In this document: piece by piece, positions 11,435 to 20,048 of the stretch | Numbering within the stretch: position 1 is the first letter of the stretch | Layout: each line of letters starts with the position of its first letter | Assembly: GCA_947483555.1 (NCBI GenBank) | Contig: CANKMW010000002.1 | Location: 124,001 to 188,000 of the forward strand | Direction: 5' to 3' | Source of the DNA: Myxococcales bacterium | GTDB taxonomy: Bacteria > Myxococcota_A > Polyangia > Haliangiales > Haliangiaceae | Length of the DNA stretch: 64,000 nucleotides | The notes under the pieces: model-generated | Seen by the model: the letters and a program-made list of their open reading frames with translations, nothing else | What the model was told of the DNA's origin: nothing | Database searches by the model: none | Made by a program: the position numbers and the translations under genes

Positions 11435-12550
11435 TCACTGACAGCCGACGGCGCGCAAGCGACCGTCGGCCGAAGCGACGACGAGACGCTCGCCCGAGGG
11501 ATCGGCGCCGACGGCGACCGGGGTCGCAACGTCGATCGAGGCGATCTCGGTGGTGAGGTCGCGGGTCACGAGCACGACGCGGCCGTCGAGGGCGACGGCG
11601 ACGTGGTCGCCGGATGCCGTGAAGGCGACCGAGCGCGCGGAGGGGATGAACTTGGCGGCCTCGAGCGCCAGGGTGGCGACCGGGCCGGCGGCGAGATCGG
11701 TGGTGTCGAAGACCATCACATGGCCATCGCCGCCGGTGACCAGCCAGGCGCCGTCAGCCGAGACCGCGGCGGAGCGGATCGAGCCGTCGACGGTCTGCGG
11801 GTCCCAGCGATCGGCGACCACGTCGGGGTCGACGAACGTGCGGCGCTCGACCGCCGCCCTCAGGTAGTCGTGGCCGACGACGTAGAAGGACTCGCCGCCG
11901 CGTCCTGCGCCGGTCGAACGGTCGGTCGCGAAGGCGGTCACGCCCCACAGCGCGGTCTCGAACTGACCGCCGGCGAGGCCGGTGACGAGATCGACGACGC
12001 GCATCTGGCCGCCCAGCTCGGAGTCGGCGACGATCACCTCGGTCGCGGTGCGCGGCACCAGCGCGGTGAAGGGCGAGCCCTTCAGCTGCACCGAGCGGCG
12101 AGGTGACGCATCGGCCAAGGACCACTCGCGGATGCCGACGCCGTCGTCGGCGGCGACGATCGAGTCGCCATCGGCGCCGATCGCGAGCGCGCGCGCCGGC
12201 CGCCCGGTTCCGGTGAACGGATCGCCGTAGCTGGGGCGGCCGTCGGGGAGCGGGGCGGCGGCGCCGCTGGCGCCGAGGCTCCACTGCTTGACCGCGCCAT
12301 CGGCGGTGCCGAGGACCGCGGTGCCGTCGGCGCCGATCGTCATCGCGACGATCTCGCCGTGCAGGTTGGAGACGTTCCACAACAACTCGAGGGCGGCGCC
12401 GTCCGCCGCGCAGCGATCGAGCCCTCGACCGGCAACCGGGACGTCGTCATCGGCACCCGGATCGGTGGTGCCGCAGGCGACGAGCCAGGGGACGAGGACG
12501 ACGACGAGAACCGGGACGAGGACGGGGATGGCCGGAGAGATGCGCGTCAT
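11435..12550 (-). CDS. Beta-propeller (WD40/quinoprotein-like) lipoprotein
   Basis: A 371-aa exported lipoprotein. The signal peptide ends in lipobox LVAC ([14 protein letters not shown]). The mature part is a run of WD40-like blades: [77 protein letters not shown]. No catalytic residues are recognisable, so a binding or scaffold role is likely. ATG 12550 is preferred because an upstream in-frame start would place 20 extra residues before a complete signal peptide. A palindrome at 12596-12610 lies 46-60 bp upstream and may be its operator. It precedes the copper ATPase by 31 bp and could share its transcript. Confidence 0.75.
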   Translation of the reverse strand: MTRISPAIPVLVPVLVVVLVPWLVACGTTDPGADDDVPVAGRGLDRCAADGAALELLWNVSNLHGEIVAMTIGADGTAVLGTADGAVKQWSLGASGAAAPLPDGRPSYGDPFTGTGRPARALAIGADGDSIVAADDGVGIREWSLADASPRRSVQLKGSPFTALVPRTATEVIVADSELGGQMRVVDLVTGLAGGQFETALWGVTAFATDRSTGAGRGGESFYVVGHDYLRAAVERRTFVDPDVVADRWDPQTVDGSIRSAAVSADGAWLVTGGDGHVMVFDTTDLAAGPVATLALEAAKFIPSARSVAFTASGDHVAVALDGRVVLVTRDLTTEIASIDVATPVAVGADPSGERLVVASADGRLRAVGCQ

Positions 12551-12590
12551 GGGGCAAGAATGACGCCGGCCAGTCGGAAGGAAAACGATA

Positions 12591-12610
12591 CTTTTTTGCC
12601 AGTATGGCAA
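12591..12610 (-). promoter_or_regulatory. Palindrome TTGCCA-N3-TGGCAA upstream of the propeller lipoprotein
   Basis: A perfect 6-bp inverted repeat with a 3-bp spacer at 12596-12610, next to an A-tract on the coding strand. It lies 46-60 bp upstream of the ATG at 12550, a usual operator position. The 11-mer TGGCAAAAAAG at its edge (12591-12601) also occurs upstream of lon (38422-38432). No regulator is known. Confidence 0.4.
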
Positions 12611-12649
12611 CTATTCCTTTCGCACTCCGCGGAGCCGCGCGCTCACAGG

Positions 12650-13050
12650 CTGCCACCCGACCACGACTCCACCGGCGACCTTTTCGTCGGTGACTACGCT
12701 GCGCACATCATCCAGCGCTTCACGCCGACCGGCGATCCGGTGGCCGAGCTTGGCGGCGCCGGTGCGGGCCCGGGCGGCCCGGCGCTTCCCGAGCGCCCCG
12801 CAGCGCCGGCCGCGGGCTGACAGGCGCACGGCGACGAGCGTGCCCTTACGATGTCGTCCACGTCTGCGACTCGCTGGCGCAGACCGTGGTGCGCTTCGAC
12901 AGCGCCGGGACGCTCCTCGATCGCTGGGATCTCCGCGCGATCCTCGGCGAGAGCTCCGAGCCCGAGGACCTCGTGATCGACAGCACCGGCGTGCACGTCT
13001 ATGTCGCGGAGGTGCTGAACCACCGCGTCTACCACCTCGTCCGCAATTGA
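12650..13050 (+). pseudogene. NHL-repeat protein remnant, frameshifted
   Basis: Two frames carry pieces of one NHL-type propeller. The first reads STGDLFVGDYAAHIIQRF followed by TPTGDPVAELGG (about 12664-12770). The second, in a different frame from 12847, reads YDVVHVCDSLAQTVVRFDSA and ends EVLNHRVYHLVRN with a stop at 13048-13050. Both have the typical V/I-x-D-x-x-x-x-R-V-x-x-F pattern. No start codon and intact frame joins them, and the 5' half of a normal NHL protein is missing. This accounts for most of the otherwise empty 12611-13109 interval. A sequencing indel plus a missing 5' part is less likely than real decay, but cannot be excluded. Confidence 0.65.
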
Positions 13051-13109
13051 TCGCGAGCCGGGACAATGCACGACGCACGACGTGCCTGGTCCCATGGTAC
13101 GTCCGTGCG

Positions 13110-14846
13110 GTGCAACGCCTCGCGATCGTGGCGCTGGTCCTCCTGGTCGCGGCGTGCAGCAACAAGGCCGATCCGCCGCCCGCGATCAGTGCTCCGGTCG
13201 CGGCGCCCGCGACCGCCGTCGACACGTACGTTGCGGCGTCGATCGACCCGCCCGCTGCGCCCGGCGCCCTCGCGCCGCAGCTCGGGGAGACCGTCGATGG
13301 CGTCGTCGCAACCTGGCTCGAGCCGACCGCCACCGACGAGCATCGGCTGCGCTTCGCGCGCTGGCAGCGCGGCGCGTGGTCGGCGCCGGTGACGATCGTG
13401 GCCGGCCCGAAGATCGTTGCGAACTGGGCCGACGTGCCCGCGGTCGCCCAGAGCGGCGACGGTACGCTGGTGGCGCACTGGGCCGAGCGCTCGGGCGCCG
13501 AGCCGTACGCCTACGACGCGGTGGTCGCGCGTTCGGTCGACGGCGGCGCCACCTGGACGCGGCTCGGGCCGCTGCACGACGATCGCACCGAGACCGAGCA
13601 CGGCTTCGTGTCGCTGGTCGGCGAGCGCGACGGCGTGCGCGCGTTCTGGCTCGACGGCCGCGAGACCGCGCACCAGGGCGCGATGAGCCTGCGCACCGCG
13701 CGGGTCGGCGCGGCGATCACCGCCGGCGAGGTCGTCGATGACCGGGTCTGCGACTGCTGCTCGACGGCAGCGGCGATCGCCAGCACCGGCGCGGTGGTCG
13801 CCTACCGCGATCGCACCGCCGACGAGGTCCGCGACATCCGCGCCGCGCGCCGCGACGGTGAACGCTGGATGTCGGCCAGCACGGTCCACGCCGACGGCTG
13901 GAACGTGCCGGGGTGTCCGGTCAATGGTCCGGCGATGGCCGCCCGCGAACGCCGCGTGGTCGTCGCCTGGTACACCTACGCCGAGAGCACCCACCGCGTG
14001 AAGCTCGCGTTCTCCGATGACGCCGGCGTGACCTTCGGCGCCCCGGTCGAGATCGACGGGCCGCGAGGGCCCCGCGCACCGCTCGGCCGGGTCGGGGTCG
14101 CGCTCGACGACGACGGGTCTGCGATCGTCAGCTGGGTCGCCTCGGAGCGCGAAGATGCCGCCGTCCTGCTCCGGCGCGTCACGGCGGCCGGCGCGGCGGG
14201 TGGCGAGCTGCGCATCGGCAGGACGATCGCGGGCCGCGACGGCGGCTTCCCGCGCCTCGCCCGTGACGGCGACGGACTGGTCGTGATGTGGAACGATGGA
14301 CCGGCGGCGCCACGGCTGCGCGCGGTGCGCGTGCCGCTGACGGCGCTCCCCGGTGTCGTCCCCGGTGCGCCACCGGCCGCGGCGGTGCGACCGCTGATCA
14401 CCACCGGGGTCGCCGCGCCCCGCCTCGAGCTGAGAACGCTCGACGGCGCCGCCGCATCGCTCGCCGCGCTACGCGGTCAGGTCGTGCTGCTCAACCTGTG
14501 GGCCACCTGGTGCGAGCCGTGCCGCCACGAGCTGCCCGAGCTGGCCACCGTTCACCGCCGCGACAGCGGCCGCGGCCTCGCGATCGTGGCCATCAACGTC
14601 GACCGCAAGCTCGCCCCGGCCGACATCGCCGCCTTCGTCCGTCGTCGCAAGCTGCCGTTCGCGGTCTGGCGGGATCCGGACGACCGCGCCTCGACCGCGC
14701 TCGGTGTATCGACCTACCCGGTCAACATTCTCGTCGGCCGCGACGGCGTCGTGCGCTGGCGCCGTGACGGTGCGATCGGCGCCGACGACGCCGAGCTCCG
14801 CCGCGAGCTCGACGCGGCGCTCGCGGCCCCGATGCCGGATCGATGA
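13110..14846 (+). CDS. Lipoprotein with sialidase-like propeller and TlpA thioredoxin domain
   Basis: A 578-aa exported lipoprotein (signal MQRLAIVALVLLVAAC). Residues about 40-420 form BNR/sialidase-like blades with Asp-box-like motifs (RSVDGGATWTRLG, FSDDAGVTFGAPV). Within them is a CxCC motif, DDRVCDCCSTAA, which may bind metal or redox-cycle. Residues about 430-578 are a TlpA/ResA-type thioredoxin domain with active site WCEPC and the cis-Pro segment STYPVNILV. TlpA proteins reduce disulfides in periplasmic targets such as apocytochrome c or copper chaperones, and the copper and cytochrome genes next door fit that. GTG 13110 is chosen because it starts directly at the signal peptide; the frame is open upstream but overlaps the NHL remnant. 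The exact substrate is unknown. Confidence 0.85.
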   Translation: MQRLAIVALVLLVAACSNKADPPPAISAPVAAPATAVDTYVAASIDPPAAPGALAPQLGETVDGVVATWLEPTATDEHRLRFARWQRGAWSAPVTIVAGPKIVANWADVPAVAQSGDGTLVAHWAERSGAEPYAYDAVVARSVDGGATWTRLGPLHDDRTETEHGFVSLVGERDGVRAFWLDGRETAHQGAMSLRTARVGAAITAGEVVDDRVCDCCSTAAAIASTGAVVAYRDRTADEVRDIRAARRDGERWMSASTVHADGWNVPGCPVNGPAMAARERRVVVAWYTYAESTHRVKLAFSDDAGVTFGAPVEIDGPRGPRAPLGRVGVALDDDGSAIVSWVASEREDAAVLLRRVTAAGAAGGELRIGRTIAGRDGGFPRLARDGDGLVVMWNDGPAAPRLRAVRVPLTALPGVVPGAPPAAAVRPLITTGVAAPRLELRTLDGAAASLAALRGQVVLLNLWATWCEPCRHELPELATVHRRDSGRGLAIVAINVDRKLAPADIAAFVRRRKLPFAVWRDPDDRASTALGVSTYPVNILVGRDGVVRWRRDGAIGADDAELRRELDAALAAPMPDR

Positions 14847-14888
14847 TCCATGAAGCCGCCCAGGTCGACGACGACGGCGGCACCGTCG

Positions 14889-15644
14889 TCAATGCCGCGC
14901 CCACTCCAGCTGGAGATAGAACCGGCGGTCGAAGTCGCGGGCGTCGGTCAGTGGGAACTGGAACCCGGCGCCGACGAACAAGCCGGACGCCACGCGGAGC
15001 TTGAGCCCGGGCAAGAGCGAGAGTCGCGTCCCGCCCCCGAGCGTCGCTTGCGCGTCCAGGCTGGCGAACCAGTCCGTAGCGAGCCGGGCCACGAGCCCGC
15101 TCTCGGGCACCAGGTGGTGCGCGCTGAAGTCGTAGTGGAGGTTCGCGTCCCACTGCAGCCACGACCGCGGCGTGAGGCGCCACGTGGCCCCGAGCAAGTA
15201 CGCCCACCCCCCGTGCTTCGCTTCAGCTTCAGGGCCGGTCGGGATCCCGACAATCGCGAGCAGCGAGAGCCCCCGCGTGCGGCGCTGGTCGCGCAGGAGT
15301 CCGACCATGGCGATCACCTCGGTGAAGCGCGTGGTGGCGGCGCCAAGGCTTCGTAGGTGGACGCCGCCCCAGTCGAACAGTCCGTAGCTCAGGTGTCCTC
15401 CCACGTCCAACGAGGAGCCGTCGGAGGTCTGTAGCAACGGGTTGACCTGCAGGTCGAAAGAACCTTGACGCCCCGGAACGGCCATCGGCAGCAGGAACGA
15501 GTGCGGGAAGTGCGCCGGGTGCGGCGCCACGGTGGACTCCGGTCCGGCGGCCGGCGTCTCCGCCTGCGCGGGCACCCAGGAACCGCCGCACAGCAGCCCG
15601 AGCACGATCAGCGGAGCGGACCATCGGCACGGGTGACGATGCAT
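14889..15644 (-). CDS. Predicted outer-membrane beta-barrel protein
   Basis: A 251-aa protein with a clear signal peptide (about 1-28, ending PAQA). It consists of amphipathic strands with aromatic girdles (SFDLQVNPLLQ, YGLFDWGGVHL, WLQWDANLHYDF, GLFVGAGFQFPL) and ends RRFYLQLEWARH. It resembles small barrel proteins annotated as transporters or conserved outer-membrane proteins near metal efflux genes. Its first 48 bp closely match those of the gene at 15648-16088, so the two leaders share an origin. Only 3 bp separate it from that upstream gene, so they are probably co-transcribed. I do not recognise a specific family. Confidence 0.65.
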   Translation of the reverse strand: MHRHPCRWSAPLIVLGLLCGGSWVPAQAETPAAGPESTVAPHPAHFPHSFLLPMAVPGRQGSFDLQVNPLLQTSDGSSLDVGGHLSYGLFDWGGVHLRSLGAATTRFTEVIAMVGLLRDQRRTRGLSLLAIVGIPTGPEAEAKHGGWAYLLGATWRLTPRSWLQWDANLHYDFSAHHLVPESGLVARLATDWFASLDAQATLGGGTRLSLLPGLKLRVASGLFVGAGFQFPLTDARDFDRRFYLQLEWARH

Positions 15645-15647
15645 GGG

Positions 15648-16088
15648 TCAGTGGTTCTTCTTGACGGTCACGGCAACGCGGAGCAACCACTCCGACTTGC
15701 CAGGAAGCGTGACGCCGACGTGAACGTCTCCTTGCCGGCGTGGGCAAACCGGAGCGTCCCGCGATACGTACCCGGCGCGGCGTCGTCGTGTGTCGGCGCC
15801 ACGGACGTTCGAGCCGGCCTCGCATCGCCGACGTGAGCGGCGAGCGTGGCGTCGGTGACCGGCGCGTGCTGCTTCGCGCCCGCCTCGTGGGCGCGCCGCT
15901 GGATGCGCACCACCAGCGTCGCCTCCTCGTCCGCATGTGGCGTCCCCGGCTCCAGTCACGGTCGCGTCGACGTCGCCCTTGTGGTGCTTCACCACCAGCC
16001 GCTTCCCGTGCGCCACGGCGGTCACGGTCGAGAACAGCAGCACGAGCGCGATCAGTGGAGCGGACCAGGCGCGCAGACGACGATGCAT
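15648..16088 (-). pseudogene. FixH/YtkA-like periplasmic protein with two compensating frameshifts
   Basis: The start (signal peptide ending STVTAVA, then HGKRLVVKHHKGDVDATVTG) and end (VTLPGKSEWLLRVAVTVKKN) read in one frame. The middle makes sense only in another frame (EEATLVVRIQRRAHEAG...APGTYRGTLRFAHAGKETFT). The joins are explained by one extra G in a GGGG run near 15950 and one missing base near 15715. The restored ~146-aa product would be a single-pass or exported immunoglobulin-like protein of the FixH/YtkA kind, often found with copper and cytochrome genes. Either this is a real pseudogene or the assembly has two indels. The short distance between errors and the net-zero shift favour checking the sequence first. 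Confidence 0.6.
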
Positions 16089-16207
16089 GGCCAGGCTCCG
16101 GCTGCAACGACCGATCCACGTCGACTCGAACGTCCACGCCTGGTTGCAAAGCCCCACCCATGGCCAACCGTAACCGAGTTGGTCACGTGTGATGGGAGTG
16201 CTCACGC

Positions 16208-16223
16208 ACCTGGCGGGCCAGGT
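16208..16223. promoter_or_regulatory. Palindrome ACCTGGC-GG-GCCAGGT
   Basis: A perfect 7-bp inverted repeat around GG, in the 170-bp gap between the cupredoxin gene (end 16258) and the FixH-like gene (start 16088). It could be an operator for the downstream pair or a weak terminator stem; no T-run follows. The ACCT...AGGT ends recall MerR-family metal operators, but the spacing is shorter than usual for CueR. Confidence 0.3.
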
Positions 16224-16257
16224 ACAGAGCGTGACGACGCCCCGATCATCCGAGGAC

Positions 16258-16638
16258 TCATCGCACCTCGATCACGCCCCCGTGCATCCCCATGGGGCAC
16301 GCGAAGCCGAGCTCGCCAGGCTGCTCCCGCGCGAACGCGAGCGTCACGGTCACCGCTACGCCCAGCGGCAACCCGCGCTCGATCCGCGTATCGGCGTCGA
16401 GCGAGACAACGACGCTGGTCACGCAGGTGTGCTCGACGGTACGGGTGAAGATGAGCTCGACGGTCTCGCCGGCCTGGACCACGACTCGATCGGGCTCGAA
16501 GCCGCGCTCGGCCACGGCGACGCGGATCGCGCGGGACGACGGGCCTGGAACGGCTTCCGCGGCGTGAGCCCACGGCCGATGGCTACCACACCCCATGACG
16601 GCGACGCTCAGCAGGATCGCGGTGGCGCGCACGGTCAC
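16258..16638 (-). CDS. Cupredoxin-domain lipoprotein
   Basis: A 126-aa exported protein with lipobox VMGC. The cupredoxin fold runs from about residue 35: RGFEPDRVVVQAGETVELIF, RTVEHTCVTSVVV, LPLGVAVTVTLAF and FACPMGMHGGVIEV. Likely type-1 copper ligands are the His of VEHTC and the Cys, Met/His of CPMGMHGG. Very similar domains (with CGMGM at this place) occur beside or fused to copper ATPases. Start: GTG 16638 has GGGGA about 8 bp upstream; GTG 16671 is an alternative but would put 11 charged residues before the signal peptide. It probably belongs to the copper operon running leftward from 20296, after the cytochrome gene (52-bp gap). Confidence 0.8.
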   Translation of the reverse strand: MTVRATAILLSVAVMGCGSHRPWAHAAEAVPGPSSRAIRVAVAERGFEPDRVVVQAGETVELIFTRTVEHTCVTSVVVSLDADTRIERGLPLGVAVTVTLAFAREQPGELGFACPMGMHGGVIEVR

Positions 16639-16689
16639 CTCATCTTCCCCACGTGGTGCGCGTCGAGCCACCCCACGATCAGCTCGAGC

Positions 16690-17268
16690 TCAGTGGTGGC
16701 CGTCGTGCCCCGCCATCCCTTCGTGCGCTCCGCCCGCGTGCGAGGCGTCGAACGCATCGGCCCACGCCGCGATCAGCGCCAGCTCGTCGCCCTTGACCAG
16801 GCCCGGCTTGTCGAACGGCATGGTCGCCTTGCCGCCGCCGATCGCCAGCGCCTTGCGGATCGTGATCGCGACCTCCATGGTGTGGTGGCCGGCGAACGGG
16901 TACGTGGTGATGTCGAGGTGGCCGAGCTTCTTCGCCGAGGCCTTCTTGCCACCCTGCTGGTGACAGCCGGCGCAGTACTTGCCGAACACCGGCTTGGCCT
17001 GCTCGTACGCCGTGGTCTCGGCCGCGAGCAGCGCGGCCTTGATCTTCGCCGGATCGGGCGGCGGCGGATCGATCGGCGGCTGGTCGCCGCTCCCGTCGGT
17101 GTGACCGTCGCCGGTTCCATCCGGTGGCGGCGTCTTGTCGGCGTCGTGGTCGTGATCGGCGTGGCCGTCGCCCACCGGGTCGGGGATCGGGGTGGTGGGG
17201 GGGGCCGCCTTGGATCCACAGGCGGCGATCGCCGCGGCGGCGAGGACGCCGAGTAGCATTTTCTTCAT
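16690..17268 (-). CDS. His-rich c-type cytochrome lipoprotein
   Basis: A 192-aa lipoprotein (lipobox IAAC, C17). Residues 20-75 form a linker rich in Asp, His, Gly and Pro (GDGHADHDHDADK, GDGHTDGSGD) that could bind metal. A mono-haem domain follows with C99-A-G-C102-H103 and a likely axial Met150 (GGKATMPFDKPG). The C-terminus is again His-rich (HAGGAHEGMAGHDGHH). A periplasm-facing electron-transfer role beside the multicopper oxidase is a reasonable inference: the oxidase needs an electron donor and the cytochrome a sink. A clear AAGGAG site sits 7 bp before the ATG. It lies 45 bp downstream of the oxidase gene on the same strand. Confidence 0.85.
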   Translation of the reverse strand: MKKMLLGVLAAAAIAACGSKAAPPTTPIPDPVGDGHADHDHDADKTPPPDGTGDGHTDGSGDQPPIDPPPPDPAKIKAALLAAETTAYEQAKPVFGKYCAGCHQQGGKKASAKKLGHLDITTYPFAGHHTMEVAITIRKALAIGGGKATMPFDKPGLVKGDELALIAAWADAFDASHAGGAHEGMAGHDGHH

Positions 17269-17313
17269 CGGGAAGCTCCTTCAGTTCGGTTCGTTCAGGT
17301 CAGGTCGTTCAGG

Positions 17314-18666
17314 TCAGGTCTTGATTCCATCGCGCGCCAGGTCCGCCTCGGACGCCTCGTCCGCGACGGTGCCAGGGGGGTTGTCCCACCAGCCCGGGTC
17401 GGTGTCGCCGATCAGCTGCTGGCGCACCTTGAGGATCGTGAACATGCCGCCCATGTCGATCATGTCGAACGGACCCTTGCCACCGAGCATCGAGATGCTG
17501 TTGCGCGGCAGGCCCATCCTCATCATGTCGCCCATGCCGGTGTGGCCCATGGTCATGTAGCCGGGCACGACACGCCCGACCGCGTCGTCGAGCCCACGGA
17601 CATCGGCGCCGATCAGGTTCGGTGCATCGTGTCCCATCTGGTTCATCACGTGGTGGGTCATGTGGCAATGCATCGCCCAGTCACCCGGGACGTCGGCGAC
17701 GAACTCGACGACCCGCGTCTGGCCGACGGCGACGAGGACTGTGGTCTCCGGCCACCGCGCCGACTTCGGCACCTGTCCGCCGTCGGTCTCGACAACCTCG
17801 AACGCATAGCCGTGGAGATGGATCGGGTGGTGGTCCATCGGGCCGAGGTTGCCGAGCCGGATCCGGACCAGATCCCCGACCTCGGCGACCAGCGGCTCGG
17901 TGGCCGGGAACGCCTTGCTGTTGAAGGTGAGGATGTTGAAATCCATCATCGCCATGGGGTCGGGCCGCGCCGCGCCGATGTCCACCTTCCACTCGTGCGA
18001 CATGAGCGAGTAGTCGCGGACCGGTCGGGTCGGCCTCGTCTTGCGAGGGTGCACGACGATCATCCCGACCATCCCCAGCGCGATCTGCGTCATCTCGTCG
18101 AAGTGCGGGTGGTACATGAACGTGCCCGGCTTCGTGAACGTGAACTCGTACTTGAAGGTCCGGCCGGGGAGGATGTAGTCCTGATTCAGCCCGCCGACGC
18201 CGTCCATGCCGCTGGGCAGGAACACACCGTGCCAGTGCACGGTGGTGGGCTCCGGCAGCTTGTTGGTGACGTAGATGCGGACCCGGTCACCCTCGACGGC
18301 CTCGATCAGCGGTCCCGGGGTGCTGCCGTTGTAGCCCCACGCCTCGACGTCGAGGCCGGGCGCGAACTGGTGCTTCACCGGCTCGGCGACGAGATGGAAG
18401 ACCTTGGCGTCGCCCTTCTTCTCGAACGGCAACGTCCAGCCGTTGGGGACGACGACCGGCGTGTACGTCTCGCCGGCGACGCGGCGCCCCTGGGTCAGCT
18501 TCATCGGCCCATCCGGCGGCGGCGCCGGCAGCGCCGGCCCGGGCGCCGGAGGTTTCGCGGGGCCGCCGTGTCCCGGGTGGGGCTGGGCCGCCGCGACGCG
18601 GGATCCGACCAGCGCGGCGCCAGCGGCGAGACTCGAGTGAAGGACGGAGCGGCGAGTGACGGTCAT
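17314..18666 (-). CDS. Multicopper oxidase, Tat-exported
   Basis: A 450-aa oxidase predicted to oxidise Cu(I) or another substrate in the periplasm while reducing O2. The N-terminus TRRSVLHSSLAAGAALVG is a twin-arginine signal. All four copper motifs are visible: HWHG, YHPH, HPIHLHGY and HCHMTHH with a Met four residues on as type-1 axial ligand. A Met-rich loop (MTMGHTGMGDMMRMG) near residue 395 resembles Cu(I)-binding loops of CueO/CopA. ATG 18666 overlaps the TolC-like stop by 4 bp (ATGA), so translation is coupled. The long open frame upstream is only antisense-style GC bias over the TolC-like gene. Confidence 0.92.
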   Translation of the reverse strand: MTVTRRSVLHSSLAAGAALVGSRVAAAQPHPGHGGPAKPPAPGPALPAPPPDGPMKLTQGRRVAGETYTPVVVPNGWTLPFEKKGDAKVFHLVAEPVKHQFAPGLDVEAWGYNGSTPGPLIEAVEGDRVRIYVTNKLPEPTTVHWHGVFLPSGMDGVGGLNQDYILPGRTFKYEFTFTKPGTFMYHPHFDEMTQIALGMVGMIVVHPRKTRPTRPVRDYSLMSHEWKVDIGAARPDPMAMMDFNILTFNSKAFPATEPLVAEVGDLVRIRLGNLGPMDHHPIHLHGYAFEVVETDGGQVPKSARWPETTVLVAVGQTRVVEFVADVPGDWAMHCHMTHHVMNQMGHDAPNLIGADVRGLDDAVGRVVPGYMTMGHTGMGDMMRMGLPRNSISMLGGKGPFDMIDMGGMFTILKVRQQLIGDTDPGWWDNPPGTVADEASEADLARDGIKT

Positions 18667-20048
18667 GGCGACTCCTCGGATTCCTGGTGGGAGGCCGGCA
18701 TGCCGCCGCGACGCAGCGCGGTGGCCGCGGCCATCGCCGACCAGTAGCGGCGCACGGCGTCGATGTACTGGCGGCCGGCGTCGACCAGCTCGCGGCGCGC
18801 CGCCAGCAGCTCGAACGTGGTGGCGTTCATGGCGTTGTACTGCAGCAGGGTCTCGTCGAGCACGCGCTGGCGCAGGGGCAACACGACGTCGAGCAGGTGT
18901 CGGGCCTCGGCATGAGCCCCGAGCGCGCGCTGCCGGATCGCACGCGCGGTGGCGCGCACGTCGACCGCGGTCGCGGTGTGCTCGTTGCGGGCGCGGTGGA
19001 GCTGGGCGCGGGCCTTGGCGCGGGGGCCCTGCTGCTGATCGAAGATGGGCAGGCCGACCCGCAGCGCCGGACCTGCCTCCCAGGTGTCGGCATCGCGACG
19101 CGCCACCGAGACACCGACGCCCAGCTCGGGCAGCAAGGCGCGCAGCCGCGCGTAGCCGACCCGGCCGGCCGCCGCCTCGGCGTCGGCGCGCAGCGCGACC
19201 AGATCGAGGCTGTTCGCGATCGCCTGCGGTTCGAGATCGTCGAGCTCGGGCGCATCCGCGGGGACGTCGGGGAGGCGTCCGGCCACCGACCACTCGGTGT
19301 GGGCTCCGGACAACCCGAGCAAGCGGTTCAAGCCCTCGCGACTCACCTCGACCGCGACCTGGGCACGAGCCAGCTCGATGCGGGTCTGTTCGCGCAGGTC
19401 ACGCTCGCGCGCCAGCGCGAGATCCGACGTGTTGCCGGCCGCGTGCATGCGCTCGATGACCTCGGCCGACGCGCTGGCGGCGTCGAACGCGGTCTGGCGC
19501 AGCTCGAGATCCTGCTGCGCCGCGACCACGTCGTAGAACGCGACCTCCACGTCGGCCGCGAGGTCGACGGTCGCGGCGATGGCGCGGGCCTGGGCGCCGT
19601 GCAACTCGGCGGACGCGATGCCGCGGCGCTGGCCGATCTGGAGCAGATCGAGGATGTCCTGGACCACGTCGAGCTCGGTCTCGCTCCCCGAGCCACGCAC
19701 CGCGTACTTGTGGTTCAGATCGACCGACGTCGGCGGCAGGACGGTCGCCTCGGCGATCTCGCCGGCCGCGATCCCGAGGCCATCGTACTCGGCCTGCAGG
19801 TGTCGGTTGTTTGCGACCGCGATGCGTAGCACCGCGTCGAGGGTGAGCGGGCTGCCGAGCAGCGACACGACGGCCGCCGGCACCCGCGCGTCGCTCGAGC
19901 TGTCGCGCCACTCCACCGAGAGGCCCAGGCGTCGATCGACCTCCTGGTCCACCGGACCGAAGACCGCACTGCGCGTGGGTAGGCACGCCGCCAGCGTGGC
20001 GCCGCCCAGCCCGATGATCGCGACCAGGCGAGCGCCCCGGACGATCAC
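18663..20048 (-). CDS. TolC-family outer-membrane efflux lipoprotein
   Basis: A 461-aa outer-membrane channel subunit. Lipobox LAAC (GGATLAACLPTRSAVF) suggests a lipid-anchored N-terminus like CusC/OprM. Two internally repeated coiled-coil halves are visible: LTLDAVLRIAVANNRHLQAEYD...AAQQDLELRQTAFDAA... and IANSLDLVALRADAEAAAGRV...RQRVLDETLLQYNAM. Each half normally ends in a Tyr/Leu-rich alpha-barrel tip. No RND pump or membrane-fusion adaptor lies in the window, so the partners are unknown. The GTG start overlaps the upstream small lipoprotein stop by 4 bp (GTGA), and its stop overlaps the multicopper oxidase start, so the three are coupled. Confidence 0.9.
   Translation of the reverse strand: MIVRGARLVAIIGLGGATLAACLPTRSAVFGPVDQEVDRRLGLSVEWRDSSSDARVPAAVVSLLGSPLTLDAVLRIAVANNRHLQAEYDGLGIAAGEIAEATVLPPTSVDLNHKYAVRGSGSETELDVVQDILDLLQIGQRRGIASAELHGAQARAIAATVDLAADVEVAFYDVVAAQQDLELRQTAFDAASASAEVIERMHAAGNTSDLALARERDLREQTRIELARAQVAVEVSREGLNRLLGLSGAHTEWSVAGRLPDVPADAPELDDLEPQAIANSLDLVALRADAEAAAGRVGYARLRALLPELGVGVSVARRDADTWEAGPALRVGLPIFDQQQGPRAKARAQLHRARNEHTATAVDVRATARAIRQRALGAHAEARHLLDVVLPLRQRVLDETLLQYNAMNATTFELLAARRELVDAGRQYIDAVRRYWSAMAAATALRRGGMPASHQESEESP

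Noticed and set aside
17314-19293. Extension of the multicopper oxidase frame into the TolC-like gene
   Set aside because: A twin-arginine signal peptide starts at 18666 and overlaps the TolC-like stop by 4 bp; upstream residues are Arg-rich shadow.
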